This document shows positions 28,901 to 40,900 of a stretch of DNA of 64,000 bases, piece by piece. Every line of letters begins with the position of its first letter. Position 1 is the stretch's first letter. The position numbers and the translations under genes are program-made. A model generated the notes under the pieces. The model was not told the DNA's origin and did not search any database. It worked only from the letters and a program-made list of their open reading frames with translations. The DNA is from Anniella stebbinsi (taxonomy: Eukaryota > Chordata > Lepidosauria > Squamata > Anniellidae): the NCBI GenBank assembly GCA_029215795.1, contig JARDYH010000003.1, forward strand, positions 176,402,382 through 176,466,381, read 5' to 3'.

Positions 28901-31900
28901 GACGTAGCTGGGCCACCAACCGAAGTTAGTAGAAGGCACTCCGTGCCACTGAGGCCACAGATGGAGGTGGAGAGGCCTAAAGCCCTGATGAAACCCGTGG
29001 TTGCTTCCAGGTTGTGATTGCTTAACAGCTGCTTAACAATTTGTGTTTATTCTTGAAAGATTTTTTCCCCTTACCTTTTTTCTTTTTCACCCCTTCTCCA
29101 TAGACTGGCTTCAGAGCCCTGAAGCAGACCCTGCAAATTGTAGCTGCTTTCCACGACATTATTTCATACATTTTCAGCTTTGCTCAACTAGGAAATGCAC
29201 CGGGCTGCTTTGATTACCTGTGTCCTTCTGACCACCTCACTGCAGACTGGGGAGGGACCGAACAGATTGGTTAGTAGTGTTTGCTCTGTCTTTGAAACTG
29301 AGAGTGTTTATAATGGCAGATTTGAGATGCCCTGTTCAAAAAAATACATGTTTTTGCTCAACTGTTGCCCTTTAAAAGGTAACAGATAGACATAAATGAA
29401 TTCAAAATTAAAAAGTCAAACTAGTTTTGGAAATATTTATTCAAACCATATTGGCTAGTGATCCCATCATGTTGTGGGGGAGGTCGGCCTTTCACTCTCA
29501 GTTAACATAATTCATTTATGGTAAATATTCTGATTTGTTTGTACCTTGGTTTTTGCTGTCCACTAAGGCTGCAACCTTAAATCATTGTGACTAACTTCTG
29601 ATTAAAGCAGTCTTGAGAATTGGGATGGCTTCTCAGGTGTACGAAAGGACATTCCATCAACAGCAAAAGTCAGCATTGGGATCTGCTTCTAAAGAGAATG
29701 CACTGAAGCAAAGGATGGACAAGATACCTTTTGTCCCAGATCTTTCCCTATATTTGAGGCCATAAAAACATGTAAACCCTACTCTAATGAAAATATATCT
29801 TTAAATATTACTCTAAAAAGTACTCTACATTGGGCTTGATCTTTACTTATCATACTGAGAGTACACCCATTGAAATCAATGTGACAATTTTAGATCTCAT
29901 CAATTTCAATGGGTCTACTCTAAACATGGATCCAATCCATAGCCGTTATACATAGGTATTTGGATTTTGTTCACAAACTAAATTAACTGCAAAAACAATT
30001 AAGAGTAAATCTGTTTAAGCAAGAATAAAACATGGAGAAAAAACAGAACAAAAGAATAATGAAGTTGAAATAGTGGAGGGGGGAAACAGATTTATCAATG
30101 CAATATGATCTGTTTACTCAGAAGTAAGTCCCACAATTACAATGGAAGTTACTGATAAGAAAGTGTAAATAGTATTGCAGCCTTAAAAATCTAAACGTGG
30201 AACTTAGTGATGTGTGTGTTGATGATGGCCAAACATATTGTTCTTAATTTTTGTTAATAGATGTATTGTGCTGCATTTAATGTTATTGCAGGGAATAAGA
30301 AACAAGAGCATTTGTGCAGCCTGAGTGAGGAAGACCTGGGCTGCAAAGTGTTGGATCTATGTGTGCAGCTGTGCTCTCCAGGCACATCCTTCCATGACTA
30401 GAGCTGTCCTAGGGCAGTTATAGATAAGCCAGGATGCAGCAGAATTATCAATAAATTACATTCTGGTTTGCAACAAGGGCCCCGTCTTGACGGCGGTGTC
30501 CTGACGCTGGATGCCTTGGGCCCTCACACTCCTTCCCGGCATCTGCACGGAAAGGAGCGCAAGTGCGGAGTTGTTGCTGCTGCCGCGCCGAGCACCGGGA
30601 AGGGAAGAGGGACGGGGCAGCCAGAGGGATGTGAGCCAGTTCACAGTGGCTTCAAAGTGGCGGCAGGTGATGCACATGATGCAGCCGCCACTCCAAAGCT
30701 ATCCAGGGCCAAAACCCTTAAACTCCGCAGTAAAAAGGTTGGGCACTTACCCCACGTTTTTTTCCTGCAGAGCCTGCACAGCCTATGGCAGCAGCTGATT
30801 GGTCACCAAGGGCTGGAGGAGGGCTGGTTTGGGTGCCGTGCGTCCCTCCCTTCCTCCCCCTCTGGCTGTCCTGTTCCTCTTCCCTTCCCGGTGCTCAGCG
30901 CAGCAGTGGCGGCAACTCCACACTCGTGTTACTTCCCGTGCAGATGCTGGGAATAGAGCACTTCTTGGATAGCTCCGTAGGACTTCATACTTGGACTGGT
31001 GCATTAAAAAACAGGAATTGTTTTGTTGTCCATGTTGAAAGTGAATAGATATGAAGTTCTGGCAAAACATTCCACCCACATTCACTAACGAGCTTATAGA
31101 GTTTTGATAAAATGATCACATTAGGGTGGAATCCTATGCACGTTTCAATAGAAAAATGTCATACAACTCTCAGCATGTCTCAGCCAGCTATGTGAGCTGG
31201 AGTATGCTGGGAATTGCAGGACTTTTTTCTGTCTAAACATGCATAGGGTTGTACCTTTAGAGGATTTGTTGGTAGCTGATAAGTTGGGATGTATCCCAGT
31301 GCTTTCCAGGGGGCTGTCTTCACGGTGATGGGTTGGCGCCGCCATCTGGGGTTTCTGGGCTGCCATCTGGATCCCACAGGTGCCCCCACCCTCTTCCTGG
31401 TGGAAGGTGACCAATCACTGGTCACCTTCCACCAAGCTTCACCTCGGATTGGCCCCAGATCGGCCGTGGAACAGCGTTGCATAGCAGAAGTGCCATATTG
31501 ACATCACTCCCCTTGAAAAAGTCGGGGTAAATCCCCGACTTTTTCAAAAATCACCATCGCGGGGAAGCCCTGCGGTGGCTGTGAAGCTGCGCCTGCATCA
31601 TCTAGCCACCATGGGGCTTTCCCCTGCATGTAGACAGCCCCTAAAATGAGATGTTGGTAGATTTTTCTAGGGGTGCTTCCAGATGAGGGTTTTATAACAC
31701 CTTTATCCTTCCTCATGCACAGAAGTTTACAGATGGTCCAAACCATGTTGTCTTCTGCTTGTAGCCTTCCCAAGTTTCCCCACCGCTTTTTCCATCTTTT
31801 TCCTTACTGAAGAAAAGCTGTTAAAGAAAAAAAAAACTAAAAGGGAAGAATTGCTGCACAATGCCTTCTGAGGAGTTGTGCTAGGAGAGGAGCAGGAACT

Positions 31901-34900
31901 ACTTGGTGATGTGGGAAAGAATGTGAGGCCCTCTGGGGATCACCCGATGGCCAGATTTGGCCTGCAAGCAGGGCAAATTTGGCTCCCGGGCCTGAGGTTC
32001 AAGACCCCTGATTTAGAAAGTGAAATAAATAAGGCTAATAAATGCCAGCATGTTTGATTTCTTTTTCTTCTTGGGTTCCAGGAATTGAACTCCAAGAATT
32101 GCAAAATAAGATAGACAGCCTTCATGATCCCTCAGATCCAAATAAAGTAGCCCAGATGCTGAGTATGCAAAGAGAAGTGATGTTTCTGCAGTTTGATGCA
32201 GCTGTTAGACATTCTATGCGGTAAGAGGTCACTATGCTCATCACATCAGGTCCTAGCTAAGAGATAAATGTATGAAATGTTGGCTGGCTGCGGTTTAGCA
32301 TTGTTCAAGAATAAGGATGTTGATACAAGTTGGAGGAGATGTGAAAAGCACGACTCTCACAGGTGTTTTTGTTAAGGTTGAAACTAAACAACAGTGGAAA
32401 TTGTGAGTAACTTTCCCCTGATTTATTTATTTTTAACTCTAAACAGCTGTGGGAGACTACGAATTTAATTAAATGGAAGAATAAGAGTAGGGTCTATTTA
32501 ACCCCTTTTCCTCTTGTTGTTTTTCCCGCTCAAAAGTACTCCCTTTGTTTTCCCATTTACTAGGACAAGATAGGGTGACCATATGGAAAGGATAGGGCTC
32601 TCCTGTATCTTTAACAGTTGTACAGAAAAGGGAATTTCAGCAAGTGTCATTTGTATGCAGACAACACTTGATAAAATTCCCTGTTCATTACAACACTTAA
32701 AGCTGCAGGAGCCCTGCCCTCTTTTGCATCTGGTCAAGAGGGCAGGGCTCCTGCAACTTTAACTGTCGTGATGAAGAGGGAATTTCACCAGGTGCTGCAT
32801 GCCTACAGATGACACCTAATGAAATTCCCTTTTCTGCACAACTGTTAAAGGTAGAGGAGCCCTATCCTCCTTTTCATATGGTCACACTATACAGATACCC
32901 ACATCATTTCCCCCCACAGCTTGAAAAGTGGGGAGGGGGGAGTTTGAGGGCAAGAATGGCCAGGTGGAAAGAGTTAAGCAGTTTCTTCCCTCCACCATTC
33001 CTCTATTTAAACTTTTTGTTTTAAAAATAAAATAGCTGGGGGAAAGTTACACATGACTGTGTGTTTAGTTTCAGCCTAAGATTCCAAGTCTTACAGTAGT
33101 AACGCCCACGTGTTGACTTGCACCTGGTGCTTTGCATTTAATGGAAACTTATAAAAAAACACAAACCCAAATGTATTAATAGCAGGCTTCAGTTCTTTGC
33201 GCTGGAACCACCTTGAAATGTCCGATCAGGGGAGGCTTACATCTATTACATAAATACACTGTAGGATCAGATCTTCTTTTTATTTTGAACAGCGATTGGA
33301 TAAGATGGGTCTTAAAGAGGTATATAATGAAGATATTTTGATTAAATTAATGTTTCCTTCGTTCATCTCCATGTGTAGCCAAAAAGAGCAGTGTTTTTCC
33401 AGAACATTTTGCTGAAATACATGGATTTCATATACCTGGCCACTCTTATCCCTTTCAGATTATGTAATCTGCACATTATTTAACAAGGGGCTTCTAAAAT
33501 AATCTCTGTAAGGAGAGCTTGCACATCACCTTTGCAGTGAGAAGTGTCAGATCCAAATGCACATGGGAAAGGAATTGGTTAAACCATGAGAGAAGAATAA
33601 GGAAAAGACTTATGGGTCTGAAGAGCTTTGACAATCCTGCTAGAAATGCGACATCAATTCCTATTGATATGGCAATCTATACTACAGGCTTAAACTAGTC
33701 CTTGTTTTTCCATGGGGATTAATGGGAACTGGTCATTCTTTTAAGAAGGGATCTCTAACAGAAAAGTTTCAGCATCTTCATCATACTGGAATTTCCAGGA
33801 TTTGGGGAAGAGAACCATGTCAAACTGACATAAAATCCAGGGCCCATCAAGGGCAGGCATGGCTGGGCACATGCCGAAGGCTCACACCCCAGCAGGGGCT
33901 TCACTGACAAGAGCCTCCAGGCCTTGCTCTTCTTCACTCTTGCAACCTGCTTGTTCACCTGCCTCTCAGTCTGGCCCAGAAAACTGTGGTGGTGGTGAGG
34001 AGCAGTAGTAGATGCCACTTGCTCATTGGCTCCCTGGCTGTCAAACAAGCAAGTGGTAGCAATGATGAGCGAGAGGAAGAGGAGCAATAGCAGCTGGTAA
34101 CCATGGCGGTGAGTAGATAGAGGGAGGGGACCCACATAGAACTAGCACTGCTAAAACATACTGAAATGTGTAATGCAATGGCCCCTAGTGCAATTATATA
34201 TATGGATGGATAGAACAGATAGACTGTAAAAGGATGTACGTTTCGTATTGCAGTAATTCAACTGGTGGGTTTTCTAGTGGAACATATTTGTCAAGAAGAC
34301 TCTCCTGTAGTCAGTGAGGAAGAGGTGGATTGCTACCTTTGCCTCTCTTAGCAAAATAGTGTTTCTCAATAAAGCACAAATCCTGCGTCGCTTTCAGGCA
34401 AAGGATGTCATATTGCTGTTAAAAGATGGATTTATGAAGCCGTTTGAAAATTGGAGCAAATAGTTATATCAGTATTCGCCTTTAAAATGTGGTTTATTTA
34501 TTTATTTTTCTGGCAATCCTCCAGAGAAGCATTTTTATCATCTGGGAATGTCTCCGCATATCAGAGCATTACGGACAACATTTACCATGGGTTGCCTCCC
34601 ATCAGTAATGCAATTGTTGGACGTGCATTTGATTCCCAGCTCCGTCTTCCACAGTCACTAGATCCACATGGCCACAGAGTAAGCAAAATGGATTCTAAAA
34701 TATTTTTCTTTTGCTGTTTTCTTCTCACTTGTACCACTATTGGTTGTGCAAGGAGTGCAGAGTACATCAATGAGTACATGTGTGTCTCTGACCCCCTCTA
34801 GATGGATTCTGTTTGACGCCTGGTTAGCCGATTATGCGCATAATCGCTGAAGCGCTTTATTGTATATGCTTGTACGCAGGAGGTAATTGAACGCACAACT

Positions 34901-37900
34901 GGTGGCCTTGCCAGTTGTTTGAAATGCGCTTTACAAGTAGTTAATGTGGAGAATCGCTTGTTCACATAGGCAAAATGCGCTTTAACGGCCGGAGGAAAAT
35001 AAAACTCGCTATTTAACGCGCATTTGATAATGCGCATAATCGGAGAGATAAAGTGCCTCAACTTCCGATTTACACCCCACTCTTGTAGAGGTAAAAATTT
35101 TAATGAGACTTCAAAGAGCTTTAAACGTCTCGTGTAGAGGCAGCCTCTCTTAAATGAAAAGTTCAGGCAAACTTCTAGCTCAGCCTTCCCCAACCTGGGG
35201 CTGTCCAGATGTGTTGGACTGAAACTCCCATAATTCAAATGGGTATACTGGCTGGGATTTATGGGAGTTGCAGTACCGCACATCTGGAGAACACTAGGTT
35301 GGAGAAGCCTGGTCCAGCTCTTTGTAGATGACCAACATCAACATGGCCCTGCCTTCACAGTGCTGAATTGGCACCACATTCCTCCTAAACCCTGTGGTTT
35401 CACTCCTGCGGGGTGGCATCAGGTAATCCCCATGCCAGGACACAGCGCAGGTTTCTGGCAGTCATCTGGGTACTGGAGCCACCTCCTGCCTTCTTTCTGG
35501 CTTCCGGCAACCAATCACTGGTCGCAATCCACCAGGACCACCCCCTTGATCGGCCACGGAATGAGGTCAGATGGCGGAAGAGCACGGGTGACCTTGCTCC
35601 CCACGAAAAAATTGAGTTTAATCCCAAACTATTTTACTGCACAGCTTTACGGAAAAGCCCCGCAGTGGCTGCGAATCTGAGGCTGCGTTGTATAACTGAC
35701 GCAGCACCAATTTGCAGCTACTGTGGGACTTTGAACACATATATACAGCTGCCATCTTTCCTTGGGGTACTTTTGCACAGTTTAAAAGATGCATCACAGC
35801 TATCTCTGTTTTTCTCAGCAAGTCCTGCTTTTACCAGCAGTGCTAAAACTCTGTGCATAATAGCAGCAGTGAAAATACTGGGGTAGAATTCAGAACCATC
35901 TCAGTTTTTTAAATTCTCTTGCATCATAGATCAGTTGGGAGCAGGATGAGCACCTCCTAAAGCACTCAGCTGACCGCCTTACGGCAGCCAGTGGTTTTCT
36001 CTCCATGGCAGCTTTCTGTTTCTGGTGAGCAGGAGGCCAAACATATTTGCTATGAGTTCAAGCTGTGTTCTTGACTGCGATTGCAAACTTTTGCAATATG
36101 GGTGACATGCAAAGCTGCAGTTCCTGCATATTGTGAAGCTTGATTATTCATCCCACTATGAGCTCGGAGCTGTTATGTTTAAAGGATACTATTGGTGGCT
36201 ACTAGAAGGAAGGCAACTATGTACATTGGACGGGTGTCTAAGACGCAGGCAACATGTTCAACAAAATCACATGGTCAACTTTGCTGCACAGTGCCACTTC
36301 ACATTACAAGTGGGGGGATCACATTTGTGTGTGCTGTTCCATGCCATAAACTCACTGCATACATAGAAAACTATTATTTATTTATTTTTCTGTATTGCCA
36401 ATTAGTTGAAGCTTTCTGGGCAGTTTATAAAACCATCTCACTAGGGAGAGAGGTTTCCTCCCAAACCTCTTAATTTTCTATATGCAGAATTTTTTTTTTC
36501 ATGGAGGAGTATAAAAAAATGCGATCTGCACAATTGAAGTCTGAAGTGGTACAATCCAGGTAGGATTCTTACCATTGCATTTTGTTGAATGCAGAAGTCA
36601 GCCCAGAGACATAGTAGCAATAAAGTGAACACTAATAAAAAGTTGAGTACCAATTAATTGCCTCCCATGCCTCTTTACCTGTTTGAAAGCTAATCCTCTA
36701 AACATCTAGGACCTCCACCCAATCACCAAACCCTAGAAATTGTTTCCTCTGACGTTACTGCCAATTTCTGCTTAGCAGAGACCTGTGTACACTTTTCTGT
36801 CAGTGAAGCTGCACTTAAAGATGTGTGTGTGTGTGTGTGTTCTTGGACTCTGATGTTCAATTTCTAAAATTGCAACTCTTTGTTTTAGACCCTGATGTTG
36901 TTTCCCTGGAGATCATTCCTAACAAACCAAGGTCCATTTCCTGTCACTATTAACAACCTAAATCCCATAAACTATAGCATGCAGGTATGGTACCTCCAAT
37001 ATTTATTTTTGCACATCTTGAGTACATATTAAATTTGCAGCAACATGCAGGTCATTACAGAAATCAAATAGCTTTGCAATGCTATTCTGTTATTTTGCCA
37101 CTGAACTTGAACAAAACAAATATTTCTTTGACTGTTGCCACCAGTGTCCAAAGGCTTATTTTCTGTACTAAATTAACCTCTTAAATAAAATATTATTAGT
37201 ATGATTGCTCCCATGGGCATCCCATTGCTTTCTATGGGCATCCCAAGGCATTCTCAAGGTCTCTCATCTTTTCTAGTTATGTCTGTGTGGACTGAATGAT
37301 GAGGATCGAAGAGTAGCTCATGGGGAGCTGATTAGGATGCATTTCATAGTGGATGATGTGCTCCAGAGCCATTATGAAGTTTTGCACGATCCCAGAAAAC
37401 AGCAAACATCTTTTGGAAAGGTAAAATAGATACAGCTAAGCTCCTTCTTTATTTTAGATTGAACACATTGGCATTGTCACATGAACACTCGCAGTTCAGC
37501 TTAACTAATGTGTTTAAATTCCTTAATTCTTTTTTGACACCTGTTCTGCTAACGCAAGAGAGTCAAGCTACAAATTCAACAAAATCACACATTGCAGCTC
37601 TTGCTGGAATGTACCATGTCGGAAAACTATTTGTGGGATGACATACTGGAGTCGTCCACTATATAAAAATTCCCTGAAAGTAGAAAGCTACCATGTCAAG
37701 TGTCGGGTAGTGTGGCTTATATTAGTGGCACAGTAGATGGTTGTCTTGATAACATTGTAATCCCATATGTGTCTACTTAGAAGTAAGTCCCATTGAGTAA
37801 GTGCGTGTAGGATTGCAGCCTCAAACTGCTAATGAATACAAGGTGGGATCCTCAATAGTCATATTTACAGTATATACCTGAAATCGATAAGACTTAAGTT

Positions 37901-40900
37901 AATCATGGCTAACTAATGTCCCATTGATTTCAATGGGTCTACTCTAAGCATGACTTAGGGTGCTGCCAGAAGTGGCTTTTAATTGTGTAGTCACCCTGCC
38001 TCATGCACAGAATTTTGTGTGGGGTCCAAATGACATAATCTTCAATTAGTAACCCTCCCATGTTTTTTCACTGCTTCTGCCATCTTTTTCCTTACAAGAA
38101 AAAAAATCTGTTAAGGAAGAAAATACAGAGTAGCTTCATAATGCTTTTTGTTTGGTGGTGCTGGGAGTTCTCAGTCTGGAAGCACTCAATGATCCTGTTC
38201 AGACGACATGCTAAGCCATGGTGGTTAAACATTTTGAGCTAAACATGGCTTCCTAGCCATGGTGGCTACATAATCATGGTTTAAACATGCTTACTAACCA
38301 TTTGCTGCAAAAGGGTTAGTGGCCTAACCATGGCTTAGCATGTTGTCTGAACAGGCCTAAAGTCTGGATCCAAACTGTTATGTATCTTTTGACGCTTACT
38401 CCCAAGCAATGTTAATAGAGATTGTAATAAAGTAGCTGTAGATCATATGCATTTTAAACATATGTTCAGTTGTGTTTTCCAAGTCTGTGACCTTGGCAAA
38501 CTGTGTCATCTGTAGCTCTCTTTAATGTGTTCCGACTTTTAACATTCTGTTTCCAAAACCACTCTGTGATCTTCCATTTCCAATCATAATTTCAGGAGAA
38601 TCCAGCAACAGCAGCTGAAGCAAGCAAATTGCCTTCGAAAGCACTGTTGGAGCTGCCTGACTCAGTGGCTTCATGTGCCTTGCAGAGATCTTACCTGATC
38701 CTATGGAAGCAACTGGAAATGTTAAAGACAGAATGGGGAAGACTTAAACTGAAAGTCGAGGATATCAACACAGTTCCTCTCTACAAGCAATTTTCTGAAC
38801 TATATGAGTAAGTTACATTCTGGTATGAACATGTTACAGATTTGGAATTGCCGTCAACTGAGCTGATGACAAGCTAAATAAAACGACATGACTGAATGCT
38901 TTTCCTTTTTTCTTTTTTTTTAAATATAAATTGGTTTTTCATAAGTTAAAATAAGATTGATAGCAAACACAGCATTTCAAAATGCTGTCTATAAGAAACA
39001 CATAAAGAAAGGGGCAAAAGACTTTCCTTTTCTTTTTCCTGGGCTTTGTTCATGACTACATAAGCCAAGCACAGAACACTGAACTAATAAAACATGCAGA
39101 AAACAGGAATCCATCCCGCCACACCCACCCTGCCCACAGTACATTATGGTGACTAAGGCCCCCTCCACAAGAATGCGCCTTTGCGCCTGGTTCCGCGATT
39201 ATGCGCATTATCGCGGAGGCGCATTTACTCACAATCCCTCTGCACGGGAGGCGGCGGGAAGCGGCGAAGCGCATTAAAAGATGCCCAAAAAGCGCTTTCC
39301 AGGTAGTTAATGCGCATAATCGCTTGTTCACACAGCGAAAATGCGCTTTAACGGCCGGAGCAAAATAAAAGTCGCTATTTAACGCGCGTTCGAAAATGCG
39401 CATTATCGGGGAGATAACGCGCCTGTACGCCCGTTTTGCGCTCCGCTCGTGTGTAGGTAAAATTTATAATGAGCCTTCAAGGCTCATTAAACGCCCCGTG
39501 TGGAGGAGGCCTAAGTAGTTATATAATATGATTCATATGGAGACTATTTTACATTTGTCCTTACAGCAACCACACGAGCTGAGTAACAGAGAGAGTGACC
39601 TGCTTGAGGTCAAACATTGAATCCATAGATCAACCTTCCCCAACTTGGTAACCTCCAGATATGTTGGACTATAACTCCCATCATCCCTAGCCACCTGGGA
39701 GTTTAGTCCAACACATCTGGAAGGCATCAGGTTGGGGAAGATTGCCATAAGTGATGTGAAATTTGAACCTGGGCCTCTGGGTTGTCAGTGCAGCAAATCA
39801 CACTAGTCTACCTCATTCTCAGACTAAATGTTCGATCTTCTGTCCCACGTACATGCACGCTCACAGACACACCTCTTTCTTCCTGCCTCATTCACCGTCT
39901 TCCCCCATCCCTTGCTTTTCAGGAATTCCAGACTCCAATCTTTTTACCTCAGTTTCATCTCTCCTTCTCTCCTGCATTCTAGGTTCCTTTGTACTTGGAC
40001 GTGCTAGGAGTAAAGAGTGCTAGTTGAGGAGTGTTGGTTGAAGAATACCACATTGAGGGGTGCAATGGAGAAAGATTTAGGTCATAAGCTACATCATAAC
40101 TCAGTTATTTTCTCTGAATCCATGAGAACTCAGGATTTAAATCTCTGACGATTTATTCTAAAGATACTCCAAATGTAACAAAGTATCTTGCTTTCAGGAT
40201 CTGTGCTGCCTGATGCCAGCTAGAGCTAGCCATCTCCTGAGGCAAAAAAATCCTGCCAGCAATCCAGCACAGTTGCATTGCCTCTGCTTAAGAAATAGGT
40301 CAGGGAACAATGATAATATAGGGCCTTTCAGAATTAGTTAATTGCCAGAGGGAACATTCCTACTAGTATGTCAACAGACCTAGTTCTCACAAATTCCAGA
40401 TGAGGTTGTAAACCTGTATCTGGACTGGAGTGCCTGAAGGTGAGGGCTCACTTTATTCAGTGCTGCTTTATACAAACAAAAATTCCCTGAACATACAAAA
40501 GGGTATTTTAGGGAGAAGGGCTGTGTTCCTAGAAGTCTCCCTGAAATGGTAGTTTTCTATTTGTGGGGGGATATTTTTGCATAGAGGAACACTAAAATCA
40601 TGCAGGTCTGACTCAATATAAGTTAGCTTCTTCCTATGTTCCTAGTCTGCTTTGTGTTCTGTTTTTTTCATCTTAGATCCTCTGCTGCATTCATTGGACT
40701 TTCACTGTTGTCCAACCAGTGAAATAGAATGTAAATAACATGAACTATCCTTTTCCCCATAAACAATACAGGCCTGGGAGAAGTCAATGCAAAATAAATG
40801 GACAAATGAATATTATGTGTGAATGTGTACAATATATCTGCATCTCTGCATTTTTCTAGTGCTGAAGTTTTGTACCCTGCTATGAGATCTATTGCCAGAC

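Noticed and set aside
33755..34135. 126-codon minus-strand frame with hydrophobic stretch
   Set aside because: Low-complexity TTCL/HHH words, no ortholog I recognise, no splice or promoter context.
34798..35283. 161-codon minus-strand frame
   Set aside because: Runs across family A copy 4; the same [21 protein letters not shown] words appear in every A copy, so they reflect the repeat and not a protein.
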